This document shows, in pieces, positions 1 through 10,627 of a stretch of DNA of 64,000 nt. How positions within the stretch are numbered: position 1 is the first letter of the stretch; each line of letters begins with the position of its first letter. This DNA comes from Laburnicola sp. R22_1 (lineage: Eukaryota; Ascomycota; Dothideomycetes; Pleosporales; Didymosphaeriaceae): the NCBI GenBank assembly GCA_014281115.1, contig JACONQ010000007.1, positions 1,426,001-1,490,000 on the forward strand, in the 5' to 3' direction. The translations under genes and the position numbers were made by a program. The notes under the pieces are model-generated. The model did not search any database. It was not told where the DNA came from and saw only the letters and a program-made list of their open reading frames with translations.

Positions 1-110
1 GGAATGAATAGTCTAGATAGTCTGTTGGGGGTTGGCGTCGCTTTCTCCCAAAAGAGAATTTAAAAAACTTCATTTTGTAACGTCGGAGGATTGAGCCGGA
101 GAGGGTGTAG

Positions 111-422
111 TCAAACGCGGTTCGGACAAGGATTTGTTGTAATTAATTTACGTTGTTCTTCAACCCATTTCTCAACCCGTTCGGTTTTCTCGCGCGCCGA
201 CACAATGTAATGAATGTTAATGGGGTATTTGGGTAGTTGTGTCGCCGGTCCGTTTTCTCTACGGGTGTATACAGGGCTTTTTATTAGTGCTCTAACTGTG
301 GAGGCGTCGAGGCTAGTTGATTGCGGTGACAAATCAATCGTGGTGCAAGAGGAATTGTCGTGGGTTGGGTTGGTAGGAGTTGTATCAAGCTTCGGCAAAG
401 TGCTGTGACTCTGGTGGGCCAT
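111..422 (-). CDS. Hypothetical short protein (103 aa), doubtful
   Basis: An ATG-started frame runs from 422 to a TGA at 111. The first third is rich in Ser and Thr; the C-terminal third (AREKTERVEKWVEEQRKL) is charged and likely helical. A shorter open frame lies on the opposite strand. No family is recognised. It could be an exon of a longer spliced gene, because a GT-rich stretch near the 3' end could serve as a donor, or simply chance. The evidence is open-frame length and composition only. Confidence 0.22.
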   Translation of the reverse strand: MAHQSHSTLPKLDTTPTNPTHDNSSCTTIDLSPQSTSLDASTVRALIKSPVYTRRENGPATQLPKYPINIHYIVSAREKTERVEKWVEEQRKLITTNPCPNRV

Positions 423-3168
423 GGTCTGCAGACAAAGATAACCTCGATACTAATCCGCTAAGCTATCATTTCGCTCTATATATACTCACTATAGGTACAA
501 GGGCGTTCATAAATGCGTTACACAGCTCAATAGACATGTGCCATCATACACTGTGCCACCCAGATAGCCATGCCTATAGCGTGGCGGTCCCAACCAGTGA
601 GGGACGAAACACTTAGAGAAGGGCTAGCCATCTTTCGCTCGTATCTAGGCTTTAAAAAGCGGGGCTCTTTTGCTTTTTAAGCGTATAGTTTTAACTAGTT
701 TCTCCTTTAGTTTAAGATGAAGGCGGAATGGAGACGCAGCGCTGTATGGCATGAACCTGGCCAACTTCTTCCGCTGTAATCTGCATGCGCATCCATCAAG
801 CAACGCGCCAATTTCGAAACTTTCCCTAATTGGTATAGACATACAGCGCGTCTTGCACAAACACAGCAAGTTAGTAAGCATTTTTGCATACGCAGAAGGA
901 GCAACACCGTTAAGATACAACAATAATACTACTGCCCTGGGGAAGAAGACAGTAAGTAGAATAAAAGTTGCTGGAAGGTACTTAATTTAGCAGGTTTAAA
1001 AAAATAGTACAAAGTTCAAGCATTCTAGCAAATACATAATCCTCCCAGCATTTATTACTCTTACTCTTAAACTCCCAATAGTTGTAAGCTGCTTTGTAGA
1101 TGGGCTTGACTATTAATCCACAAAGTATACTGCGGTTCTTAAAATCCTTCGCAACCATACGCCTTGCTTGAAATTCGCCAAGGAACATGGCGCCTTGGAG
1201 GTCCGCCTTAAGCATGCACCAGTTTAGTCGTGTGCTAATCTTATAGGGTTGAGTTGCTTGCAAAGTGACGAGAGAGGCTACTAATAGGAGCCATAGTTAA
1301 GAAGCTTGGCTAGGAATGTTGCTTCTTCTTGCCGCCCTTAATAGAGCCACGCTATAAAGAGAGGGATGGCACTTTTCCTGTCTAATAAGTAGGCCTGCGG
1401 TAGTCTAGACTGCTTAATATATCCACCTTGCTGGACAGCCACGCGTTTAGATGCTAGCGATAGATTTGGTATAATAGCCAACAGTTTATCCGAATAGTTT
1501 CGCCATTAGGGAGCGGTTAGAACTGCCTCTAATTAGCGTTCCCCAAGGTTGTTTGGAGGATAAAAAGATGCATACCATTAGCAACAATAGACAGGGGAGC
1601 TTCCGCACACTGTATCTGGCCCTTGTACTAAAGACCAGGGGTGGAGGTCCCACGCATAAGTACTCCGCTTGCATAGACAATACGCAGTCTAGAACAGTTC
1701 ACACAAACTCGCAATCAAAGGCGCCATGTCCTCGTCTTATCAACATGCCGTATGCAAAAGGTTGTTACAGCGTTCTAGGTGCACAGCTTGCCAAGGCTAT
1801 TGCAATCTGTTTGGGTACGCGTGTAATAACTGTGTATGGATCTGGTGCAGACTATGCTAGAAGGAAGAGATTATACAGGTATTCTATGTTAGTGCCTAAT
1901 CTTAAAAAGCACTAATTTCTATAGTTACAGCGGAGGACATTGTCTAATATTTAGTACTGAATGACGTGGAAATACAACAAATAAGCATAAGCAAGGGTAG
2001 TTGCCTTAATAAACAAAGGAAAATATATGTCAAAGATGCGTAGGAGGTTCCATTGTAAGAAATAAAGTCTTTACCTGTCTAGGGTTAAACCTTGTTAAGC
2101 TCTAAGCCAGCAAAAATGGCTGTCTTGTTCTTTAAGCTTGCCCATGAGTGTAAGAGAGAGTGGGCGCAGTGGTTAGGGCAGGATTTCCGCATTCTGCGAT
2201 GCCCATTAGCGTGCAGAGCAAGAAAGACGGTCTAGTACTTATAGCTCGCCATAACCCTTAAAAGTCTTCTTAGCACTAAGACACTCCAAGTTGCCACCCT
2301 ATGCAAGGCAACATCCACCAAAGAAATCCCCAACCGCCCCTTGCGTGGTTAAAAGGAGTGGCAACATAGTGCACTTTTATGGCACCTAGAATGAACCCTA
2401 GCAACTCAGACTCCCAGGAATATTTAACAATGGATTTATTGCACCGCATATACTTCGCTCCATTCCACATAGCTTCTACTATAGCGTAAAGTCCCTTAGA
2501 TATTTTCTTAAGTCCGTTAATAGCCCCACGAAGCCGCTAGAAGTCTGGCCATACTAGCTCTTGAATAGAGTAGGTATATTACTAAGGAGTGCCATTCCAA
2601 ACCCATGACTTGACGTATATTTCTGGTCCCCGCCATTAAACAAGCAAGACACGGCTCACTTCCTGGGGAGATAGTTAGAGTTGGAAAGCCGTATTTTTGG
2701 GGCTGCGTACTAGATTGACAGGACCTTGGTGATTCTGCCCCGTGTCGAGGGTAGACACTCGCATTCTGGAGGCTGGGCGGTGAGAGAGCAAAGCCAATAA
2801 GGACTAAATGGATGTGAGGCTGGTCGTGCAGGAAGGCAACCGGTGAAGGACTGAGGGACGTCTCAGTCTTGTGAGGGCGGACGTGCATGATATATCTTGG
2901 GGATCGTCAGCTAAGGGAAGTTAATTTGGCATAAGCACCTTGCTTTTGAGACAGCTTCACTCCTGGCTGATGGGCGGGGAAATCGGGATAGTTACTGGGG
3001 TGGGGTTAAGGGCGGCAGTATGAATGGTGCGAATAATTGGCGAATTAGACATTGTTAGCGCTGTTCTCAATTCGCAAACAATTGGTTATTAGAGCTGTGC
3101 GAAGCGCACTAGCGCTGTGTTCGTGGGTGCCCTGGATCGTGATGCGGTTGGGGAGAAGGTGGCGCGAT

Positions 3169-3214
3169 GCTAACCACTTTGGCCAGAAGAGTTCTTCTGG
3201 CCAAAGTGGTTAGC
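3169..3214. repeat. Perfect 46-bp palindrome (22-bp arms, 2-nt spacer)
   Basis: The arm at 3169-3190 (starting GCTAACCACTTTGGCCAG) is exactly repeated in reverse complement at 3193-3214 with only GT between. A degraded relative of the same arm occurs at 18617-18660. It is probably a foldback or MITE-like remnant, or the head-to-head ends of a DNA transposon. No gene is attached to it. Confidence 0.85.
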
Positions 3215-3541
3215 GTACCCCTTGGATGGTGGATGGTGGATTAGATGATCTAGGGGCTGCTGTATATGGGGATGCCAAGCCTCCTCCATTGCAGCTACTC
3301 CGTGTGACAGGTCGTCTCCTAGTTTAGTCTTTTCACTGCTCAACTCACTGGTATTGTTTAATAGAATATGGCCGCTTTAGACAATATTAACTAACTAAAA
3401 GCCATTATTAAGGTTTATGAATGTTATTACGCAGAGTGCTGTGCAATTTTAACCACGTTACGCGAATCGGCCGCTTGAGAGCTACTTGCCCTCACCCACG
3501 AACCATCTGCACTGAGCCAGCCTTAGGAACAAGCTTCTTTA

Positions 3542-5245
3542 ATGCTGGATGGCTTTTAGACTATTTTATCTGACTCATCAAGCAGTAATAGAACGAAAAC
3601 AAGCAGCAATAGAACGAAAAGGCGCTCTGTTAATCGCGGTCTGTCGAAGAAGAAACGGAGTCCCGACTAGAAAGCTGCCACTAACTTGTTTTTATTAGAG
3701 GCCCCCCTTGCGCAAGACTGGAACAATAAAGCGAGCAAGTTGGGCATTGAAAGCCTAACGCCGTCTGGATCCACCTGTGAGCGAATTAGGCAACTTGTTT
3801 AACTAAGGTAGGAAGGTGCAATAATTATTAGTAGAGCAGAACACTATGCTAAACAAGCCGCAGATCTCCTCTAGCAGACTTCTATTTTACTGGCAAGGAC
3901 TCGGATATACTTGCTCTATATTCTCTTGTATTTCTACGTGCTAGACAGCATAGGCCTCGTTAACTAGGAAAGTATTATTAAAATAATAAGGGAAAAGATA
4001 AAGGTTAATGGCAGCGATACGTATATAAAGCGTATCTGGGACAGCGCAGCATAGGTGAACAAGGACTTAATAAAGAGTCTTATTAGGGCCGGTTAGACCT
4101 GGAGTCAAGCAACAACGTTGTGCTATTTCTGTACGTCTTCCTCAATTACATCTGGACCATGGCTTGCTTACTTTAATGTAAGGCGTACCTTATCAGCCAT
4201 ATCGCTACGCGCACATTAATCACTCTAATAGCTTAGCTTATATGCTTGGTGTATTAAAGAAATAGAAATACATACCACTAAGCAATGCGGTTTGCGTTCT
4301 ATGCACAGTTCTAGAAGTCGTAGTATGTTAGGAGCCCGCTGTTTGGTAAGCGACCAAGATGCCAAAAATATTCTTCGCTAAATTACCTATAGCCTACTTT
4401 TAGCGTGTGAATTTTTAGGATATAACGGAGCGAATACTAAGCAACCGCAGAAGAAACAGAAGATATCGCTACTAGCAAGAAACAAGCGCCCGAACAGGTC
4501 CCTAACAGATACAGAATCCACTCTTACCATAGTAGAGAATGCGTTATGGCAAGACAAAGATAACCACATTAGCGTTAATTTCGACCGAGGCAAAGATAGT
4601 ACGAGGTCGGAACCTCTAGAGAAGCGCGCTGCCAGGAATATACAGCAGAGTACTCCAAAATCAGCAGGAAACTCAAACATAATCCATTATTTTCCAGAGG
4701 CCAGCGGCGTTAAGGGGCAAGGTAATACCGTGCAGGGCTTAGAAGAGGCGGCGGTAATACATAAGAGCATTCTTAGACTGGCTGTATCTTCCAACACCAA
4801 CGCGTTCCAGACAAGCGTCCAGGCAAATCCTTAGGCCTAACAGCTACTAACTCCGCCCTCTTAAGAACTCGTCCAGACTAGGCAGCAGGCACCTCCCATA
4901 GCAGGCAAATCTAGGACAAGCCAGAAAGGGTGCCAGACAGCAGAATTAGCCCCAAACAGTCCATTTAGAGCGAGTATTAACTTGGCCAAAAGTTGCAACA
5001 GTGTCCGCACTAAATTCCACAGTTGTCCTAACCACCACAACAAACCACAGCAGACTTCCCACCAAGCTCGCAACGAGCCTACCTACTCAAGTAACTATCT
5101 ATAGGAGCACTCAGCCGCCACTTAGGACATGGGCACCTACCCAAGCGACTATCTAAGTACATTAGAGAACTTTAATTAGAATACACTAAACTTCGAGGCG
5201 CAATTCAGCCCAGAACTCTAAGGTTGTTCATATACTAAGACATAG
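3542..5245 (+). pseudogene. RIP-broken gene of an unrecognised family, copy 1 (about 567 codons)
   Basis: One frame can be read from an ATG at 3542 to the TAG at 5243-5245 without any frameshift, but it is interrupted by about 20 in-frame TAG/TAA codons, as expected when CAG, CAA or TGG codons suffer CpA>TpA change. The N-terminus is basic (NRTKRRSVNRGLSKKKR), like a nuclear-localisation region. A central helical, Leu-rich part contains LLYILLYFYVLDSIGLV, and the C-terminal third is Gln/Ser/Pro-rich and low in complexity. I recognise no domain. A diverged second copy lies at 19227-25157 on the same strand: VNKDLIKSLIRAG here corresponds to INREVIIGLIKAG there. The presence of two RIP-damaged copies suggests a repeated element gene rather than a single host gene. 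The ATG was chosen because it is the first in the frame ahead of the basic block. Confidence 0.65.
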
Positions 5246-5996
5246 TATATTATTCTCCTCTTCCTTCTAGCCGCCTAGCCCCACTTAGCAATGACAGCTC
5301 ACAACACATATAAAGGAGATTAACGTCATTAGGCATCTCGTAGTAGACGTTAGGAAAGATTATTATCATGTCTAGTACCAAATTCATCTCTTTTTTCCCA
5401 TGCTCTATGCTTCTCCAAGTTCGCAATTTTGCCTCCTTAAGCGCTTCGGGCGGAGTGGTCAGTACAAGAATGGCAATTTCGTCTTCCCTAGTAAAGACAT
5501 GGCCAGATGTACAGCGAAATACTATCAGCTATTTCTTCAGACCCTTTACAGTTGCCTCTACCCCCACAGCCTTAACCACAGCTCTAATTTCCTTCCCCTT
5601 AGACATCTATTAGAAATATATCTATATAAATAAAGTCCTCTAGTACATACCTTGCTTAAGACCTCTACTACTACCCAGGAGCACTCTACTAACCAGTTAT
5701 ATAAAAATAATGTTGTTTTATTTTCCTTCACTAGAAACGGAGACCTGCCCTCAGCGTTAACAACGTATCGTAGCGAGTACAGCCGCAAGTATAGCCAAGC
5801 CGTGCACAGATTATATGTTGGCTAATTTCAAGGTTGAAAGCGCACTCTATACACCGTGCACGGCTCAGCCGTACTTACAGCCATACTCGCTACAGTACGT
5901 TGTTAACGCTGCCTGCCCTTTAGTACTACAGCAGCAATAAGTTTGTCTAGATATGGCGTTAAAGGTATAAAGGCGTGATGGGGCCAGAGTTGCTAT
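5246..5996. other. Spacer between unknown-family pseudogene and hAT remnant
   Basis: Two short overlapping plus-strand frames (5368-5613 and 5400-5633) and one minus-strand frame (5558-5788) are present, none recognised. It may hold the continuation of the unknown element whose pseudogene ends at 5245. The strong inverted repeat at 5752-5911 is listed separately. Confidence 0.4.
5752..5911. repeat. Imperfect inverted repeat, 58-bp arms around a 44-bp loop
   Basis: The arm at 5752-5809 (starting CAGCGTTAACAACGTA) is repeated in reverse complement at 5854-5911 with about ten mismatches, most of them transitions, so the arms were probably once perfect and have been mutated since. The loop is 5810-5853. 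It could be a MITE or foldback element, or two transposon ends meeting. There is no coding evidence inside. Confidence 0.75.
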
Positions 5997-6180
5997 CAGT
6001 CAGTTTAGTCAGTCCAGAGAGCTCCGGACTGACTGAACTGACGTTGTGAGGTCACTAAACTAGACTGGACTGACTGCCAAGACTTTTCAATTGAGTTAAA
6101 ACTGACTGACTGAACTGACGTCGCCGCTGCCTGCGGACTAACTGGACTGACTGAACTGAGTTACCTGACGTTAAACTGAG
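5997..6180. repeat. Subterminal repeat array at the end of the old hAT remnant
   Basis: From CAGTCAGTTTAGTCAGTCC at 5997 there are several copies of a GGACTGACTGAACTGA-like motif in both orientations up to about 6160. hAT elements commonly have such transposase-binding subterminal repeats beside their terminal repeats. The array lies immediately 3' of the hAT transposase remnant that ends at 6161, so I read 5997 as that element's terminus. The opposite terminus was not found. Confidence 0.6.
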
Positions 6181-6731
6181 ATAACTGCTCCTGTATTTTC
6201 GAGATTTCTTCCTCTGATAGTGTACGCGCTAACCCTAAAGCTGACGTAGTTATTGGCTGTATACTAAGCCTCTTCTAGCTCTTTAAACTCTGCAAAGCTA
6301 AAATAAGCTCTGGCTTTATATGGAGTCTCCGCGTGCCTAATATGTCGCTAAGCTCGCTAAAAGTCTGCTTATAGTCTGCTGCTGCTACTAGTATTGTCAG
6401 AATGTTAATAGCAAACTTTGAGAGTATAGGGAATTGCCTAGCAACTAACTCCTAGTATAGAAGCGGATTAAGAGACAGCCAATTCTCCTTAGCTAACGCT
6501 AGCTGCCGCTTCTAAATCTTATACTTATCCTCCGCAAGGCTTGCCTCTACCTACTGTATACTTTGCTTAATTAATAACTATAGAAAAGCTAATTGCGATG
6601 TTAAGAACCCTAGCTGGGACTTCTTATGCGGCGGCGTTACTATCTGAGCTAGAATAGCTGCGGCGTCCTTTCGCCCCTGCCATATGCGCAGAAATGCCTA
6701 GTAGTTATTATTAAGCCAGCTGTTGCGATAG
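6161..6731 (-). pseudogene. Old hAT transposase remnant, C-terminal part
   Basis: The minus strand reads in one frame from 6731 to a TAA at 6161-6163. It shows the hAT C-terminal dimerisation signature: ARQFPILSKFAINILTI, then VAAADYKQTFSELSDILG and a following conserved Leu-rich segment. In-frame TAG codons stand at several Trp/Gln positions. The Cys and Arg normally following AAD have become Tyr and Lys, both G>A-type changes. The upstream part of the same frame continues at 10398-10622, beyond the inserted hAT at 6732-10397. It is a different, older hAT subfamily than its two neighbours. Confidence 0.75.
6724..6731. repeat. 8-bp target-site duplication, left
   Basis: TGCGATAG directly precedes the hAT terminus at 6732 and is repeated exactly at 10398-10405. 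Eight bases is the usual hAT duplication. Confidence 0.9.
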
Positions 6732-9700
6732 CAGACTTGTCAATAAACAAAACAAACAAAATTTGTGGCTCTGAATTTGTTTGTTTGACGACTTTCTTGG
6801 TGTTGTAGTTTGTTTGTTTGATTTGATGGAGCTATAGAGGCGCTTTTTATTTGATTATTTGTTTGATTTTGAGTACTTTAAGAGGACTGTGAAAGAGACT
6901 CTGGTGGTGTTATAGGCGGCGGCTCCTCCCACTCATGTATGCTAAACTGTTCGTTGAGCTTATTGTCATCGTACGTTGCCACCACCTTTGCGCTTGGAGG
7001 TTTAAAACCTGCTCGAATCCATCGTTGAGTACAAATTAAAGCAGCCAATAGTTGGCTGCCCATTTTGCGTCTCTGTGGCTCAAGTACGTCGCCAGTACCC
7101 GAGAAGACTCGCTCACAGTCAGCGCTGGAGGCAGGGATAGTTAACACGTCCAGCGCCAATCGTGACAAATTGGGATACCTCGGCTTAAGCTGGTACCAGT
7201 ATTGGACAGCTGTACAGCCAGTTTTGTACTGTTCTGATGTCCATGTTGGCTCTCTAAGCCAGCTCTCGTACTCATCCGCCACCCCTATTATCTCGTCGCT
7301 GTTGTCAAGTACCGAATCGATCGCGTCGTCAAAGCTGCTCATCGCGTGTTTAGGCGCAGTTGTTATTGTTGTTGCTGTCGCTAGGGCGGGCTTGTAACGA
7401 GCCCAAAGCTGCTCGAAGCTCGCGTGCGTAGCTTGTAACTGTGCGGGCTTCTCACGCCAGAAGCGTTTAAAGTAGTTCTTGAAGCGTGGGTGGAGTGCCG
7501 TGGCAGTGTAGTAGACGGGGATTTTGAGGAGTTTATTAAGGTACTTGCTCGCCTTCTTGAGCGCAGCACGTACGTTGATAGCGACGTGATCTTCTGGCGC
7601 CTCGTCTGGCAGGTAATTGACGCTTTCAAACAGTCTAAGGCGGGCATCTAGGTCAGCAATAAGAGACTCAAACACAGGGATAACCTCGTATAACGCGCCG
7701 TGAGTGCCAGCTTTGCCGCGACCTTGCAAGCGATTAGTTGCGGACTTCAGCGGCTCAAGCACCTCAATGTACTCGGTAATCACCGCCCAGTCTGCAGCTG
7801 CAAGCCCGCCTGATCGCATCCACTGCGGCACAATAGGCGGCTTAGTGTTGTTGCTTTTGGCAAGCTCGTCAGCGTGCTCAGTCTCTTGTATGTGGTAGGA
7901 GGAGTAGCTGTTGATGGCGTGTTGTAGCTTAACACCGCGCTTAAAGCAGTCATAATAGCTGTTCTAACGCGTAACTCCAGGCTTGAAAGGCTCACGGCGT
8001 CTTGCTGTAGCGCCAGCAGGCATCTCAACTGCTTCGCTGTTCTGACAATCCTCAAATATACCCTATTGTTTTGGCGTGTTAATGTAGTTAACAATATCAA
8101 GAAACACGCCAAGCGGACCATCTTTCCGCCATTGCTTCATATAAAACTCCTCTTCGTTATAGTGTTCAGGCTCGTTATCAAAGGCGTCGGAGTCAGTGCC
8201 AAACATAATAGTTTGCCCAACGAGGTTAAGTATGTGGCAAGCGCAGCGGAGGCGTCGATCGTTGGCGATAAAGCCGTACATTGTGCCGAGTTTATTAACT
8301 GCAGTATCGTTGTTGTAGGCGTTGTCAAGCACGAAATAGCCCAAATTGCTGCTAGAAATCTCAAAGTAGCGTAGGATTCGTACGACAGCTTCCGCGATCG
8401 CTGAGCCTGTGTGCGCACCAACCAGCTGCGGCAAGGCGATGGGAAGGTCAACTATATTGCCTTGAGAGTCAGCGTAGTGCGCACAAATTGCAAAGAAGCC
8501 GCGCTTCCCCCTTAGTAGTCCAGCCGTCAAAGCTTATGTGTATTTTGCTAGAGGCCTCAGACAAGGCGCGCTTGACTTGAGGTTGTAGCCAGCTGTAAAG
8601 CCTCATCACGAACCTCGAAACGCTGTTGTGAGACCTCCATAGCGCCGCCTCTGCCTCTGGGTTGGCGAACCTGATCATCGCGCGGAAGGACTCAGTCTCA
8701 AACTCGCGTAATGGCCTGTTGTTGTTGACGAGCCATAACACTGCAGCTTGCCTGAAGCCTTGTACGTCGAAGTTACCCAGCTCCTGCGTTGCATCTTGGC
8801 TTAATGTGACCCCGTTTTCTTCCGCCCATCGCAGCGACTTCTGGCCAGGTTCGAGCGGCCTCTTGTGTACGATAGTGCCTTGTTTGGTGAGCCGATGGCC
8901 GGGAAGGTCTTGCTTCAAATGGTTGTTGGCGGCTGTAGTTGACAGAGTGGTCTGGTGTAGGCCGCCCTTCTTTCTGTTGATGTGACAGTGCTTGCATTGG
9001 AAGTAGATCTTCTCAGGGTTAGTACCAAGCTTTCGAAGGCGATAGCCGTGCCTAAAGACCCAGCTGATGTTGCCTGTAGGTGTGGATAGAGGCACATTGA
9101 AGCCCAGCAGGCGCTTCAAGTCAAGGCCTTCGTAGTTGGTGAAGTCAACACTAGGCGCAGCGTCCTCCTCCACTAAAGCCTGTGGCAGCATTACTAAACG
9201 CGCGCGGCGGCTTAGTAGCTATAGGCGGCTTATTAGCCACTAACAGCAACTCCCAAGCTGGCTCATCGGCCTGTAAGGCTTGTAGTATAGGCCGTGGTGA
9301 TGGCCTCCGGGCGCGCTCCTCTAGCTCGGTTGGTGGCTCTATTGAGCGCGGCTCTAGAGTACTTTCAAGCACCTCAATAGGCGGCTCCGGCTCGTCAACT
9401 ACCTCAATAGACGGCTGGGTTGGCGGAGGAGTAAGCGGCCGCTGGCTATCCATAAGGCGCTGGCTGGGTTTCGGCGCACGTTGGGAACGTTTGGGCATAG
9501 GTTCGGATGCCTCAGCAGGCTCGCGGCTTCGTTTTGGGGGCATGGTAAGCGTGAAGGTAAGCAAAGGCGCGAAAAAGTAAGCTGTAGGCGCAGGCAAGTA
9601 AGCCAAAGTATAGTGGGTGTGTAAGCGTTGACGCGCAAGGTACGCGGAAAGTACGCGGTCGGCTAGCCAACATTACCACTTCATGCCAAGGCGTACTGCG

Positions 9701-10397
9701 CGACGCTCTGCAGCCCGCAACAATAGAGATATAGTAAAACAGGCGACAGGAATTAATTTAGCAACATTGATTTAATAGTTTAACTTATAGAAGACAAGAT
9801 TTATTGCGTGGTTATAGCAAACGATTTTTAAGAGTAGTAACTAGGTTCAGAATATATAAACATAACTTAGGCTTCGCTGCAACAGCGCAAACTCACTTTG
9901 CTACAATACCTCAACACTATAATATTAGCTTATTTAGATTATTATATATATATTTATTGTTTTAACAGCTTATTACCTACGTAAAGAAAGAGGAGGAACA
10001 GAGGATAGGAGGTGCTAAAGCCGAATAGCAATTCATGTATATCAGTTGCTGGCGGCCAGTGGAAGCACACATCCGTTATGCGGGCTTTTTTACGCAGGTA
10101 CAATCCACTTAAGAAGCTCCGTTTTTGCTCTGTTTACTATAGGAATACCTATATAATTGCAGCGTTGGGAAAGTTATTGTTACATCAACACTAAGAATAT
10201 ATCACTAACTCTAGGGTACCTTATCATTACAGTATGCTAAGCGATTCAAACAAACTTCAAATTTTTTGACTGCAATTGCCTCTTTTGTTTGTTTGACTTA
10301 TCAAAATTGCAGCAGCAGCTTTTTGTTTGGTTGACGTTGTCAATTCAAACAAAATTCAAACAAAATATTGAGGCATGTTTGGTTGTTGACAACCCTG
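6732..10397 (-). mobile_element. Complete hAT transposon (hAT-1), 3666 bp, inserted in an older hAT
   Basis: The ends are imperfect terminal inverted repeats: CAGACTTGTCAATAAACAAA on the left, and the right end read in reverse is CAGGGTTGTCAACAACCAAA. They are flanked by the exact duplication TGCGATAG. Subterminal TTTGTTTGTTTGA-like repeats occur within about 130 bp of the left end and 160 bp of the right end. One transposase frame lies inside on the minus strand. The 5' non-coding stretch 9544-10397 is unusually long and AT-rich from about 9720 to 10200, which may hide a small nested insertion. The element is much less RIP-eroded than sequence beyond 15.6 kb and so is probably one of the younger arrivals. 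Confidence 0.9.
6878..9543 (-). pseudogene. hAT-1 transposase, frameshifted
   Basis: The chosen start is the MPPKRS methionine at 9543; an upstream in-frame Met at 9606 is possible. The N-terminal ~115 residues are Pro/Glu/Arg-rich and disordered. A BED-like zinc-finger region follows (CKHCHINRKKGG with later His), then the conserved SFDGWTTKG and LDNAYNND blocks of the RNase H-like core. The C-terminal dimerisation block (SSADCERVFSGTGDVLEPQRRKM) is near residues 830-850. The frame shifts about 9200, in a GC-alternating run, and again about 8507-8511, in a G run on the coding strand. TAG stops stand at 8063 and near 7960. It is therefore not expected to make an active transposase. Closest relative in the window: hAT-2 at 10801-13479. 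Confidence 0.85.
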
Positions 10398-10405
10398 TGC
10401 GATAG
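10398..10405. repeat. 8-bp target-site duplication, right
   Basis: TGCGATAG is an exact copy of 6724-6731, immediately outside the hAT-1 right terminus. Confidence 0.9.
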
Positions 10406-10622
10406 TGAACACCGTCACGGGCAGTAATATAGGTGTTGGGTACCTTCTAGAGCGCTAAGAGGTGGTGCTTGTAGTGCGGGTGTAGTATTGTAGTAGTGTA
10501 GTAGATAGGCGCGTTGTCAAATTTTGCGTAGTACTTAGCAAGTTTACTGTGCGCAAGGTTGACATTTGTAATAAGATACCCTAGCTTGGCAGTCCGTGCA
10601 ACGCGTCACTCTATGCAACACC
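10398..10622 (-). pseudogene. Old hAT transposase remnant, upstream part
   Basis: The minus strand reads VNLAHSKLAKYYAKFDN, then YYTTTILHPHYKHHL, the Tyr-rich hAT core segment that ends in LHPxxK. It reaches the 8-bp duplication and continues in frame at 6731 (HYRNSWLNNNY). This shows the older hAT was interrupted by hAT-1. The remnant is cut at about 10622, where hAT-2 begins; the N-terminal half was not found in the window. Confidence 0.7.
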
Positions 10623-10627
10623 CCGCC

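Larger units (their letters stand above)
1..3541. other. Base-balanced region without a recognised gene
   Basis: No family was recognised on either strand. Only short open frames are present, for example on the minus strand at 982-1263 (93 codons) and 2517-2888 (123 codons) and on the plus strand at 1553-1915 (120 codons). None shows a domain, signal peptide or repeat I can name, and antisense frames of similar length overlap them, so I do not call them genes. Base composition is clearly less AT-rich than beyond 15.6 kb and stop-rich RIP relics are not obvious. It could be intergenic host DNA or very old repeat remnants. Confidence 0.4.

Noticed and set aside
4387..4680. Minus-strand open frame of 97 codons
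   Set aside because: It lies antisense to the unknown-family pseudogene and its composition is explained by that frame.
7065..7397. Plus-strand frames over both hAT transposases (also 8066-8374, 9182-9580, 11250-11465)
   Set aside because: They are shadows of the minus-strand transposases, which carry the recognisable motifs.
10620..10627. 8-bp duplication for hAT-2
   Set aside because: Shifting the ends by one or two bases still gives no matching flanks, so none is claimed.
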